Source: DAIPKP01 sp964539095
Lineage (GTDB): Bacteria; Synergistota; Synergistia; Synergistales; Aminiphilaceae
Direction of reading: 5' to 3'
NCBI GenBank assembly: GCA_964539095.1
Contig: CAZIFL010000010.1
Span: forward strand, 1-64,000
Length of the DNA: 64,000 bases
The notes under the pieces were generated by a model that made no database searches, was not told the DNA's origin, and saw nothing but the letters and a program-made list of their open reading frames with translations. The translations under genes and the position numbers were made by a program. Shown here one piece after another: positions 34,520 through 42,417 of the stretch. Numbering within the stretch: position 1 is the first letter of the stretch; each line of letters opens with the position of its first letter.

Positions 34520-34548
34520 TTGACATTCCTCCCTATTCATCGTAGGAT
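34520..34548 (+). promoter_or_regulatory. Promoter of the metY-metA leader
   Basis: TTGACA, 17 bases, TAGGAT, followed by a roughly 340-base leader that carries a leader peptide and an attenuator. It overlaps no gene and lies behind the mazF relic. Confidence 0.7.
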
Positions 34549-34603
34549 TCCCCCCAAGGAAATTACTGTGCTCTATGGCGTTATATTCAAGGGAGGTTTT
34601 TGT

Positions 34604-34714
34604 ATGGCCCGGCGATTCGAAGGCTTTTACCATAGTTTTTCCGCCCTCGCAGTCTGCTTTGTCATGTGCGGCATGCCGTCTGAAACGGTGTGCCGTGGGA
34701 TTGTGCCTTCCTGA
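34604..34714 (+). CDS. Leader peptide of the metY-metA attenuator (Cys/Met-rich)
   Basis: A 36-codon open frame with a strong ribosome site (AAGGGAGG eight bases before the ATG). In the middle it reads AVCFVMCGMPSETVC, so codons 18-24 include two Cys and two Met, and another Cys follows at codon 30. Downstream lies a terminator, and the 3' part of the leader frame contains one arm of a perfect 12-base inverted repeat that reaches up to the terminator. This is the arrangement of amino-acid attenuators, here apparently reading charged Cys and/or Met tRNA for a gene pair that makes homocysteine. Too short for routine gene finding. Confidence 0.78.
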   Translation: MARRFEGFYHSFSALAVCFVMCGMPSETVCRGIVPS

Positions 34715-34754
34715 TACTCCAATCCGGCAATTGTTACACGAGACCGTTTCAGAC
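34678..34754 (+). promoter_or_regulatory. Putative antiterminator pairing in the metY leader
   Basis: GTCTGAAACGGT (34678-34689, in the leader frame) is the exact complement of ACCGTTTCAGAC (34743-34754). The right arm overlaps the first bases of the terminator stem (ACCAGG at 34753). A smaller stem GGATTG/CAATCC (34698-34703, 34720-34725) surrounds the leader stop. A ribosome held at Cys codon 18 would leave the left arm free. Confidence 0.65.
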
Positions 34755-34791
34755 CAGGTTCCTTCGCATTCTCGAAGAGCCTGGTTTTTTT
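34753..34791 (+). terminator. Attenuator terminator upstream of metY
   Basis: ACCAGG pairs with CCTGGT, extended inward by TTCG/CGAA with a bulge, followed by seven T. It stands 105 bases before the metY start. Confidence 0.85.
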
Positions 34792-34895
34792 GTTGCTTCG
34801 AGCTGTAGCAAATGTGGCGAAAGCTGCAGAAGCGACGAAAACTGCAAAGTGCCGAAAGTACCGAAGAAAAACCATACAGAAGGAGAGAAAAAAGC

Positions 34896-36164
34896 ATGAA
34901 GATAGAAAGCCGCTGCATTCACGGAGGATATACTCCCTCTCAGGGAGACCCCCAGGTGCTCCCTCTGACCCAAAGCACAACCTACCGCTACTTCGACCCC
35001 TCTTTCGTGGCGGGGCTCTTCGACCTGGAGCAGGAGGGGCATATGTACTCCCGGATTTCAAACCCCACCGTGGAAGCTCTGGAGAAGAAGATCAACGCCC
35101 TGGAAGGAGGGGTAGGGGCCCTCTGCACCTCCTCGGGGCAGGCCGCCACCACCCTGACCATGCTGAACCTCTGCACCCCCGGAGATACCATTCTGGCATC
35201 CTCCTCCATGTACGGAGGCACCATCACCCTTTTAGGCTCCACCTTCCGCCAGTTCGGCATATCCGTGCGTTTTGTGGATCCCGAAGCGCCGGAGGAGGCA
35301 ATTCTCGCCGCCGCTGACGAGTCGGTGCGCTGCGTCTTCGGTGAGACCCTGGGAAATCCCGGCATGAACCTTCTGGATTTCGAGAAGTTCGCCCGCATTG
35401 CGGAAGCTCTGAAAGTTCCCTTTGTGGTGGATAATACGCTGGCAACCCCCTACCTCTGCCGCCCCTTCGAGCTGGGGGCTCATCTGGTGATCCATTCCGC
35501 CACCAAATTCCTGGACGGCCACGCTACGAGCATGGGGGGATGCATCGTGGATGGAGGAACCTTTCCCTGGAATAACGGCACGTTTCCCAAGCTGGTGGAG
35601 CCGGATCCGAGCTACCACGGCCTCTCCTACTGGAAGAACTTCGGGAATAAGGCCTTTATCACCAAGGCCCGAACCCATCTGTTGCGCGATCTCGGGGTTT
35701 GCTTAAGCCCCTTTAACGCCTTTATGATCCATAACTCTCTGGAGACTCTCCACGTACGGATGGATCGCCACTGTGCAAATGCCCTTCAGGTAGCCACCTT
35801 TCTGGAGGAGCATCCTCAGGTCTCCTGGGTTCGCTACCCCGGCCTGAAGAACGCTCCGGATTACTCCCGGGCAGCCCGCTTCCTCCCTCGGGGAGCAGGG
35901 GGGGTGCTCTCCTTCGGCATCCAAGGAGGGCGCGAGGCGGCGGAAACCTTTACGGGAAAGCTCCGGTTGGTCTCTCTGGTGATTCATGTGGGGGATCTCC
36001 GTACCTCGGTGCTCCACCCCGCCAGCACCACCCATCGGCAGCTTTCGGAGGAGCAGCTCAAGGCGGGGGGAATCGGCCCGGAGATGATCCGCCTCTCCGT
36101 GGGGCTGGAGAACGTTGAGGATATTCTGGAAGATCTGGATCAGGCCCTTTCGGGGCAGAAATAG
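34896..36164 (+). CDS. metY: O-acetylhomoserine sulfhydrylase
   Basis: A 422-residue PLP enzyme of the Cys/Met metabolism family that makes homocysteine from O-acetylhomoserine and sulfide. Seen: RCIHGGYTPSQGDPQVLPL, YSRISNPTVEALEKKINALE, SSGQAATTLTMLNLC, the cofactor Asp in VVDNTLATPYLCRP, and the Schiff-base lysine in HLVIHSATKFLDGHATSMGG. The tail SVGLENVEDILEDLDQAL is typical. The ATG at 34896 follows GAAGGAGAG; upstream in-frame codons are leader sequence. It forms an operon with metA, 32 bases downstream, whose product supplies its substrate, and is preceded by a Cys/Met leader-peptide attenuator. Cystathionine gamma-synthase is a less likely alternative because of the length and motif spacing. 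Confidence 0.94.
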   Translation: MKIESRCIHGGYTPSQGDPQVLPLTQSTTYRYFDPSFVAGLFDLEQEGHMYSRISNPTVEALEKKINALEGGVGALCTSSGQAATTLTMLNLCTPGDTILASSSMYGGTITLLGSTFRQFGISVRFVDPEAPEEAILAAADESVRCVFGETLGNPGMNLLDFEKFARIAEALKVPFVVDNTLATPYLCRPFELGAHLVIHSATKFLDGHATSMGGCIVDGGTFPWNNGTFPKLVEPDPSYHGLSYWKNFGNKAFITKARTHLLRDLGVCLSPFNAFMIHNSLETLHVRMDRHCANALQVATFLEEHPQVSWVRYPGLKNAPDYSRAARFLPRGAGGVLSFGIQGGREAAETFTGKLRLVSLVIHVGDLRTSVLHPASTTHRQLSEEQLKAGGIGPEMIRLSVGLENVEDILEDLDQALSGQK

Positions 36165-36196
36165 GAATGCAGGAACAGGAACAAGGAGGAAAAATC

Positions 36197-37114
36197 ATGC
36201 CCATTATCGTACCCCGCAATCTCCCCGCCTACGACGTGCTGCAGCAGGAGAACGTCTTCGTCATGTCTCAGTACCGGGCGGTGCATCAGGATATCCGGGC
36301 CCTGCGGATCGGGCTGCTGAATCTCATGCCCAAGAAGATCTCCACGGAGACCCAGATCACCCGGCTTCTTTCGAACTCCCCCCTTCAGGTGGAGCTTCTG
36401 CTTATCCGCACCGCCAGTTACACCCCCTCGAACACCTCCGCAAGCCACATGAGCGCCTTTTACCGAACCTTTGAAGAGGTGGTTGCGGGGGGGCTGGACG
36501 GACTGATCATCACGGGGGCTCCGGTGGAACAGCGCCCCTTCGAGGAGGTGGCCTACTGGGAGGAGCTTCGGGAGATTATGGACTATGCGGAAAAACATAT
36601 CGCCTCCACCCTCTTTCTCTGCTGGGCCGCCCAGGCGGGGCTCTACCATCATTACGGCATGGAAAAACGCCCCCTTTCGGAGAAGTGCTTCGGCATCTTC
36701 CCCCATCGGGTTCTTGTCCCCCACACCAATCTGCTTCGGGGGTTCGATGATGAGTTTTACGCCCCCCACTCCCGGCACACCACGGTGGATGCGGAAGACA
36801 TCGCCAGGGTAGGGGATCTTCAGATTCTCGCCTCCTCTCCCGAGGCGGGGCCTCATATCGTGACATCCCGGGATTTTCGGCAGATCTACGTGATGGGGCA
36901 TTTTGAATACGACAAGACCACCCTTGAGGAGGAGTATCTCCGGGATCGAAACCAGGGGAGCCCCATTGAAGTCCCCCGGAACTACTACGAGGAGGATGAC
37001 CCGAATCGGGATATCCTGGTACGCTGGCGCTGCCACGGCAACCTCTTCTTCTCCAACTGGGTGAACTACTGCGTCTATCAGGTAACCCCCTACGATTTGC
37101 CTTCTGTTCGGTAA
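36197..37114 (+). CDS. metA: Homoserine O-acetyltransferase, MetA family
   Basis: A 305-residue acyltransferase that activates homoserine for methionine synthesis. Marks: MPIIVPRNLPAYDVL, IGLLNLMPKKISTETQITRL, the catalytic Cys in LFLCWAAQAGLYHHYG and the His/Glu relay in YVMGHFEYDKTTL. The residue after GAPV is Glu (ITGAPVEQRPFEE); characterised MetA proteins with Glu there use acetyl-CoA, while E. coli with Gly uses succinyl-CoA, so an O-acetylhomoserine product is expected and fits MetY. The ATG at 36197 is chosen over one ten codons upstream because AAGGAGG stands nine bases before it. Last gene of the operon. Confidence 0.94.
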   Translation: MPIIVPRNLPAYDVLQQENVFVMSQYRAVHQDIRALRIGLLNLMPKKISTETQITRLLSNSPLQVELLLIRTASYTPSNTSASHMSAFYRTFEEVVAGGLDGLIITGAPVEQRPFEEVAYWEELREIMDYAEKHIASTLFLCWAAQAGLYHHYGMEKRPLSEKCFGIFPHRVLVPHTNLLRGFDDEFYAPHSRHTTVDAEDIARVGDLQILASSPEAGPHIVTSRDFRQIYVMGHFEYDKTTLEEEYLRDRNQGSPIEVPRNYYEEDDPNRDILVRWRCHGNLFFSNWVNYCVYQVTPYDLPSVR

Positions 37115-37187
37115 GCAATAAAACGCCCCGAACTCCCGGAAACGCCGGTTTTTCTGGCACATGAAAAGTTCGGTTGCGGTCGAACCG

Positions 37188-37217
37188 TTGACAGGACGGG
37201 GAAAAATCTCCTACAAT
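37188..37217 (+). promoter_or_regulatory. Promoter of the TAXI-TRAP operon
   Basis: TTGACA, 18 bases, TACAAT. Directly upstream is the inverted repeat CGGTT-GCGGTCG-AACCG (37171-37187), a possible operator. Confidence 0.7.
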
Positions 37218-37262
37218 GAGCCGTCGAAAGAAGTTTCAAACTATATCGCGGGAGGTACTCTT

Positions 37263-38249
37263 ATGCGCAAATTTTCAATCTTTATGCTGGCTCTTCTTCT
37301 CTCTCTCTCCCTGGTCTCTCTGGGAGCAGCTGCGGACAAGGCTACATGGCCGGATCATCTCCGCTTTATGGCGGGACCTCCGGGAGGAAACTGGTTTGCC
37401 CTCGGCGGTGCTCTGGCAGACATGTGGTCCAAGGAAGTGCTCCAGACCACCAGCGGCACCGGCGGCGGGGTAAGCAACATCGTGAATGCAGATCGGGGAA
37501 AAGGAGATTTCGGGCTCTCCGTGGCCTCTGTGCTGGGGGCTGCCCAGAAGGGAGAAGAGGGGTTCAACAAGCCCGTGGAGGGGGCGGTAAACTTTGCCAA
37601 CCTCTACCGGCAGTACACCTACTTCATCATGCGGAAAGACTATGCAGAGAAACACGGCATCACCACCCTGGGGGATATCGTAGAGAAGAAACTCCCCATC
37701 CGGATGGCCACCCTCAAACCCGGCACGGCCTCGGAGTTCATCATCCGCTCCATCTTCGAAAAGGGGTGGGGGATCGGCTGGGACGATGTCAAGAGCTGGG
37801 GGGGCTCCGTGGAGTTCTCCTCCTACGATGACGGCTCCAACCTGCTGGCGGATAACCATCTCGATATGTTCACCTTTGCGGTAGGGCGGGTGGCCTCGGT
37901 GGTTATGAAGATCGAAAGCCAGACGGATATCGTGATTCTTCCGGTGGATGAGCATGCCCGGCAGGCGGTAGCGGAAGCCTACGGAACCACCACCTTTATG
38001 GTGGATAAGGATGCATACAACTCTGTCACCGGAGATATCCCTGTGGTGGGAGACTATACATGCATCGTGATCCGCAAGGATCTGCCGGATGATCTTGTGT
38101 ACGATCTGGCCAAGTCTCTCTGGGAGCACAAGGAGAATCTCGCCAAGGCTGTAAAGGATATCGGCGAGATGACCGTGGAAGAGGCTGTCTCTCCCGGCCT
38201 TATCACCCACCCCGGGGCAGTGAAGTTCTGGACAGAGGCTGCGCAGTAG
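37263..38249 (+). CDS. TAXI-family TRAP transporter substrate-binding protein
   Basis: Periplasmic receptor that delivers an organic acid or amino acid to the TRAP permease encoded next. The 328-residue precursor begins with a signal peptide (FSIFMLALLLSLSLVSLGAA). The mature part shows TAXI family marks: HLRFMAGPPGGNWFALGGAL, a Ser-rich binding loop (TSGTGGGVSNIVNADRGKGD), YRQYTYFIMRKDYAEKHG, ATLKPGTASEFIIRSIFEK, and DVKSWGGSVEFSSYDDGSNL. A GGGAGG site precedes the ATG. It is separated from the permease by a hairpin, giving more receptor than permease. TAXI ligands in studied members include glutamate and other acids; the ligand here is unknown. Confidence 0.93.
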   Translation: MRKFSIFMLALLLSLSLVSLGAAADKATWPDHLRFMAGPPGGNWFALGGALADMWSKEVLQTTSGTGGGVSNIVNADRGKGDFGLSVASVLGAAQKGEEGFNKPVEGAVNFANLYRQYTYFIMRKDYAEKHGITTLGDIVEKKLPIRMATLKPGTASEFIIRSIFEKGWGIGWDDVKSWGGSVEFSSYDDGSNLLADNHLDMFTFAVGRVASVVMKIESQTDIVILPVDEHARQAVAEAYGTTTFMVDKDAYNSVTGDIPVVGDYTCIVIRKDLPDDLVYDLAKSLWEHKENLAKAVKDIGEMTVEEAVSPGLITHPGAVKFWTEAAQ

Positions 38250-38350
38250 AGCCAGGCAGAGCAAAAGAAGGGGCATTTCGTCGGGCCGCCGTACGGAAAC
38301 GGCCTGAATGAAGAAACTCTTTCTCATCACGGAATCACGGCAATCTCTTG

Positions 38351-38384
38351 AGAGCGGCCCTTCCGGTGCCGCTCTCTTTCTTTC
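38351..38384 (+). terminator. Hairpin between TAXI receptor and permease genes
   Basis: AGAGCGGC and GCCGCTCT form an eight-base stem, followed by CTTTCTTTCT. Probably a partial terminator that sets the receptor:permease ratio. Confidence 0.6.
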
Positions 38385-38420
38385 TACTCTCGTTGCAATA
38401 CGCCCACAAGGAGGTTCATG

Positions 38421-40295
38421 ATGCGCAAACTTACCGGACGGACGGCGCAAGCTCTGTACGTCTACGTGGTACTTCTGGGGATCTTCCATCTCTACACCGC
38501 CCTTTTCGGCGCCTACGAAGCCTATCTCCAGAGAATGATCCATCTCACATGGGTCTTTCCCATGGCCTTTCTTCTCTACCCCGCCACAAAGAACTCCCCC
38601 AAAGACCACCCCACCCTGCTGGACTGTCTGCTGGCGGGGATCTCCGTGCTTCCGGGGATCTACGCCATAAGCACCTACGAGACAATCACCTATCGGATTA
38701 TTCAGGTGGATGCGGTCACCACGCCGCAGCTGATTCTCGGATTTGTTCTGCTGGTAATGCTTATCGAGGCCACCCGCCGGGTGGTGGGGCTACCTCTGGC
38801 AATTATTGCGGGTTTTTTTGCGGGGTACATGTACTTCGGGCACTATCTGCCGGGGGTGATGCGGGGGTTGGAGTTCACCTTTCCCGAGGTGATCGAGCAG
38901 ATCTATCTCACCGATGAGGGGGTCTTCTCCATCCCTCTGGGAGTTTCCGCCACCTTCGTTATGGTCTTTCTCATCTTCGGGGGCTTTCTCGAAAAGAGCG
39001 GCATCGGGGAGTATTTTATGGAGTTCGCCCAGGCATTTGCGGGAACTACTCCGGGAGGGCCTGCGAAGATCGCAGTGGTAAGCTCCTGCCTCTTCGGCTC
39101 TATTTCGGGATCCGCCGTGGCGAATGTCTACGGCACGGGAACCTTTACCATCCCTCTCATGAAACGCCTGGGCTACTCCAACGCCTTTGCGGGTGCCGTG
39201 GAGGCAGTAGCAAGTTCGGGAGGGCAGATCATGCCCCCCATCATGGGAGCGGGGGCCTTTATCATGGCCTCTCTTCTGGGGGTACAGTTCCGGGTTATCA
39301 TCATCGCCGCAGCCTTTCCCGCCATCCTCTACTACGGAGCGGTCTTTCTCATGGTGCACCTCCGGGCGGTAAAACTGGGGCTCAAAGGGCTTCCCCAGGA
39401 GGAGCTTCCCTGTCGCAAAAAGGTGCTCCGCCACTCCTATAATCTTATCCCCATCATCGGGCTCATCTACATGCTCCTTACGGGGTATACCCCCATGCTG
39501 GCGGCGGTGATCGGCATCGCCATGGCCTGGGGAATCTCCCTCTTCAATCCAGAGCGGCGCATGGGGCCCAAAGCCATTCTTGACGCCATCTACTCCGGGG
39601 CGCTCAATATTCCCGTGGTGGCCATCGCCTGCGCCTCCGCAGGGATCATCGTGGGCTCCGTGGCCCTTACGGGGATCGGCTTCAAGTTTGTGGGGCTTGT
39701 CTTCTCTCTGGCCCGGGATATCCCCTTTCTGGCGCTGTTGCTGATCATGCTGGTCTCTCTGGTGTTGGGGATGGGGCTCCCCACCACGGGAGCCTACATC
39801 CTCGCCGCCGCTCTCGGGGTGCCCGCCCTCACCAGACTGGGGTTCGATCCTCTGGCGGCACATCTTTTCGTCTTCTACTTCGCCATCATCTCCGCTATCA
39901 CACCCCCGGTGGCTCTGGCAGCCTATGCGGCGAGTTCCATCGCAGATGCCCCCCCTAACGCCACGGGGTTTCAGGCCATGCGGCTGGGGATTCTGGCCTT
40001 TATCGTCCCCTTCGCCTTCTGCTTCGACCAGGGGATCATCCTCCACGGAGGCTTTGGGGGCAACACCGCCGCTCTGGTGGGGGGAGGCCTGGCGGCGCTG
40101 GCCATAGGCTTTGCCATGGAGGGATATTTCCGCTCTATTCTTCCTCTCTGGGTACGTCTGGGGTTTGCTGCGGGAGGGCTTCTCTGCTTTACCCCCTTCC
40201 TGCCGGTAAAGCTGGGAGGGATGGCTTTGGTGATAGTACTTCTTGTTCTGGAGTATCGGAGAAAGATTCTTCCTGCGCCTCCTGTGATAATCTGA
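38421..40295 (+). CDS. TRAP transporter fused DctQM permease
   Basis: A roughly 624-residue inner-membrane protein joining the small four-helix DctQ part (about 1-140) to the large DctM part, the usual form with TAXI receptors. It uses an ion gradient for import. Marks: LIFGGFLEKSGIGEYFMEFA, FGSISGSAVANVYGTGTFTI, VEAVASSGGQIMPPIMGAGA, LVLGMGLPTTGAYILAAAL and FAIISAITPPVALAAYAASS, typical of DctM elevator domains. Two adjacent ATGs exist (38418 and 38421); the second stands six bases from AAGGAGG and is preferred. Ends before a strong terminator. Confidence 0.94.
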   Translation: MRKLTGRTAQALYVYVVLLGIFHLYTALFGAYEAYLQRMIHLTWVFPMAFLLYPATKNSPKDHPTLLDCLLAGISVLPGIYAISTYETITYRIIQVDAVTTPQLILGFVLLVMLIEATRRVVGLPLAIIAGFFAGYMYFGHYLPGVMRGLEFTFPEVIEQIYLTDEGVFSIPLGVSATFVMVFLIFGGFLEKSGIGEYFMEFAQAFAGTTPGGPAKIAVVSSCLFGSISGSAVANVYGTGTFTIPLMKRLGYSNAFAGAVEAVASSGGQIMPPIMGAGAFIMASLLGVQFRVIIIAAAFPAILYYGAVFLMVHLRAVKLGLKGLPQEELPCRKKVLRHSYNLIPIIGLIYMLLTGYTPMLAAVIGIAMAWGISLFNPERRMGPKAILDAIYSGALNIPVVAIACASAGIIVGSVALTGIGFKFVGLVFSLARDIPFLALLLIMLVSLVLGMGLPTTGAYILAAALGVPALTRLGFDPLAAHLFVFYFAIISAITPPVALAAYAASSIADAPPNATGFQAMRLGILAFIVPFAFCFDQGIILHGGFGGNTAALVGGGLAALAIGFAMEGYFRSILPLWVRLGFAAGGLLCFTPFLPVKLGGMALVIVLLVLEYRRKILPAPPVII

Positions 40296-40351
40296 TCTCT
40301 TTTTGAAAAAGGAGTCCAACCCTCCTGCCGCGTATCCAAACATGGTGGTCA

Positions 40352-40384
40352 AACCCCCCCTCTATAACAGAGGGGGGGTTTTTT
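40352..40384 (+). terminator. Rho-independent terminator of the TRAP operon
   Basis: AACCCCCCCTCT and AGAGGGGGGGTT form a perfect 12-base stem with a five-base loop, running into a T tract. Confidence 0.95.
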
Positions 40385-40452
40385 ACATATTTCTTACATT
40401 CTTTTTTCGTTGGTATTCTTTACAGGCTTTTCAAAAGGACGTATCATAAGAT

Positions 40453-40483
40453 CATGGTTTACGTTTTCTTCAGGAAAACCATG
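40453..40483 (+). promoter_or_regulatory. Inverted repeat in the leader of the first protease gene
   Basis: CATGGTTT and AAACCATG, separated by 15 bases, lie about 40 bases before the protease start in an AT-rich region. Could be an operator or an mRNA hairpin. Confidence 0.3.
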
Positions 40484-40518
40484 CTAAAGAAACATCACAA
40501 TGAAAGGAGAGATGTACG

Positions 40519-42204
40519 ATGAAAAGACCCTATCTATCGTTTCTGTATCTTTTAGCAACGGCTGTATTCTTGAGCCTCCCCTCTCTCGCCCTGGCGGCGG
40601 ATCTTCAGGGGGCTCCCCTGAACCCCGCCTTTGTGGAGTATCAGGAGAAGCTTTCGCAGCAGAGGAGTGCCCCGGAGGAGGGCATGCCTCTGGGGAGAAT
40701 CCCCTCCCCTCTGGATCTTTCTCACATTCAGGGACCTGTTTTTGGTGGGCTGCAAACTGCAGCCTTTCCCAGCGCCTACGATCTGCGCAATGTGGGAGGG
40801 CGAAACTACGTAACCCCCGTACGCAACCAAAACCCCTACGGCACCTGCTGGTCTTTCGCCGTCTTCGGATCGCTGGAGTCGAACAGCCTCGTGGCTTCCG
40901 GAGGAAGCGGCACTCCTGACTATTCGGAGTGGCACCTCTCCTACTTTGCCTACATCGATCAGAGCCCCACTATGCCGGGATTCGGAAACTACACCACCGC
41001 AGATCTACCGGGAATTTTTGATCTCGGCGGCGAAGATTGGAAGGGTACTGCTATCCTGGCCCGCCACACCGGAGCGGTAGCGGAGAGCACAAGTCCCTAT
41101 AACGGCGCCTACCCCACGGGGAACGAGGCAAACCAGCGTATCCTCACCCACGCCTACTATCTGCCCTCGCGCGTCCAATGGTATTCTCCCGTGAGCACCC
41201 AGGATCTCAAGTACGCCATCATGAACTACGGCGGGGTCTCCATCGGCATGTACGTTTCGGACAACATGGCAGGCAACATCAGCGGTATTGAGTGGAACCC
41301 CGCTACCGCCGCCTACTACTACACGGGATCTCCTGGATCCAATCACGGGGTTACCGCCGTGGGGTGGGATGACAACTACAGCGTTTCAAACTTCCATCCC
41401 GATCAGCAGCCTCCTGGGAACGGTGCCTGGATCGTGAAAAACTCCTGGGGGACCGGCTGGGGAGATAACGGCTATCTCTACATCTCCTATTACGACACGG
41501 GGATTGAAGGAAATATCGCTTTTGTGGGAGCCGCCCCGAACACCTACGACTACATCTATCAGTACGATCCGCTGGGGTGGGTAAACTCCTACGGCTACAG
41601 CTCTACCACCGCCTCCTTCGCCAACGTCTTCACCGCCGGCACCGGCCGGAGCCTTTCAGGAGCTTCCGAAAGAGCTGCTACGGCGGAAGCCTTGAAGGCG
41701 GTAAGCTTCTATGTGGTCTCGCCGGGCTCCACCTACCAGCTTCAGGTACGCACCGGCGTTACGGGGGATCCCTCCACGGGAACCCTGGTCTACTCTCAGG
41801 GAGGCACTATCACTGCTCCGGGATACCACACCATCGCTCTGAGCGAGCAAATAGCTCTTACGGCAGGAGCCAGATTCGCCGTGACGGTGCGGCTCACCAC
41901 GCCGGGATACAACTTCCCGATTCCTCTCGAATCCCGGGTGGCAGGTTATTCCGACAAGGCATCCGCCAATGCGGGAGAGAGCTATGTAAGCTCCAACGGT
42001 ACCGCTTGGGCGGATCTCACTACCACCGCGGGCAACAGCCACAGCAACGTAGCCCTGAAGGCTTTTACGGGAACCTACACAGGGCCTACCCCCACAAGTG
42101 GACCCACCCCGGGAGGGAGTAGCGACGGCGGAGGCGGATGCAGCTTGGGCATGGCACCTTTTGGAGTGCTCTTCCTGCTGCCTCTTCTGGTGCTGAGGCG
42201 GTAG
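40519..42204 (+). CDS. Secreted papain-like (C1) protease with Synergist-CTERM tail, paralogue 1
   Basis: A 561-residue exported cysteine protease. Signal peptide (FLYLLATAVFLSLPSLALAA), then a short propeptide-like part, then the papain core: catalytic Cys in NQNPYGTCWSFAVFGSLES, catalytic His in GSNHGVTAVGWDDNY, and Asn in AWIVKNSWGTGWGDNGYLYI. A second, beta-rich domain of lectin-like type follows (about 340-530, YVVSPGSTYQLQVRTGVTG). The end is a Pro/Thr/Gly linker, GGGGCS, a hydrophobic helix (APFGVLFLLPLLVL) and RR: the Synergist-CTERM sorting signal, so the protein should be processed and kept at the cell surface. AAAGGAGA precedes the ATG. It should supply peptides to the importers encoded nearby. 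A close paralogue follows. Confidence 0.93.
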   Translation: MKRPYLSFLYLLATAVFLSLPSLALAADLQGAPLNPAFVEYQEKLSQQRSAPEEGMPLGRIPSPLDLSHIQGPVFGGLQTAAFPSAYDLRNVGGRNYVTPVRNQNPYGTCWSFAVFGSLESNSLVASGGSGTPDYSEWHLSYFAYIDQSPTMPGFGNYTTADLPGIFDLGGEDWKGTAILARHTGAVAESTSPYNGAYPTGNEANQRILTHAYYLPSRVQWYSPVSTQDLKYAIMNYGGVSIGMYVSDNMAGNISGIEWNPATAAYYYTGSPGSNHGVTAVGWDDNYSVSNFHPDQQPPGNGAWIVKNSWGTGWGDNGYLYISYYDTGIEGNIAFVGAAPNTYDYIYQYDPLGWVNSYGYSSTTASFANVFTAGTGRSLSGASERAATAEALKAVSFYVVSPGSTYQLQVRTGVTGDPSTGTLVYSQGGTITAPGYHTIALSEQIALTAGARFAVTVRLTTPGYNFPIPLESRVAGYSDKASANAGESYVSSNGTAWADLTTTAGNSHSNVALKAFTGTYTGPTPTSGPTPGGSSDGGGGCSLGMAPFGVLFLLPLLVLRR

Positions 42205-42244
42205 TATTACGAAAAAACAACCAAAAAATCATTGCAAATAACAG

Positions 42245-42291
42245 CAGCGGGGGAAGAGGGGACAGAGAACCTCTTCCCCCGCTTTCTTTTC
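42245..42291 (+). terminator. Terminator between the two protease genes
   Basis: AGCGGGGGAAGAGG and CCTCTTCCCCCGCT make a perfect 14-base stem, followed by TTCTTTTCG. The second protease therefore has its own transcription start. Confidence 0.88.
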
Positions 42292-42417
42292 GTATTTTTT
42301 ACTCCTTCTCCTTCTTGAAATCCTTTACTTCTTCAGGAGGAAAAGATACCATGAGATCGGTTCTTCGTGCAGAAATGGTGCAGTGGTAGCAGAGATTATG
42401 AAAGGGAGTGAGCAAAA

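Noticed and set aside
34555..34895. SAM riboswitch or T-box in the metY leader
   Set aside because: The SAM-I core blocks and the T-box consensus are absent. The leader peptide, inverted repeat and terminator explain the leader better.
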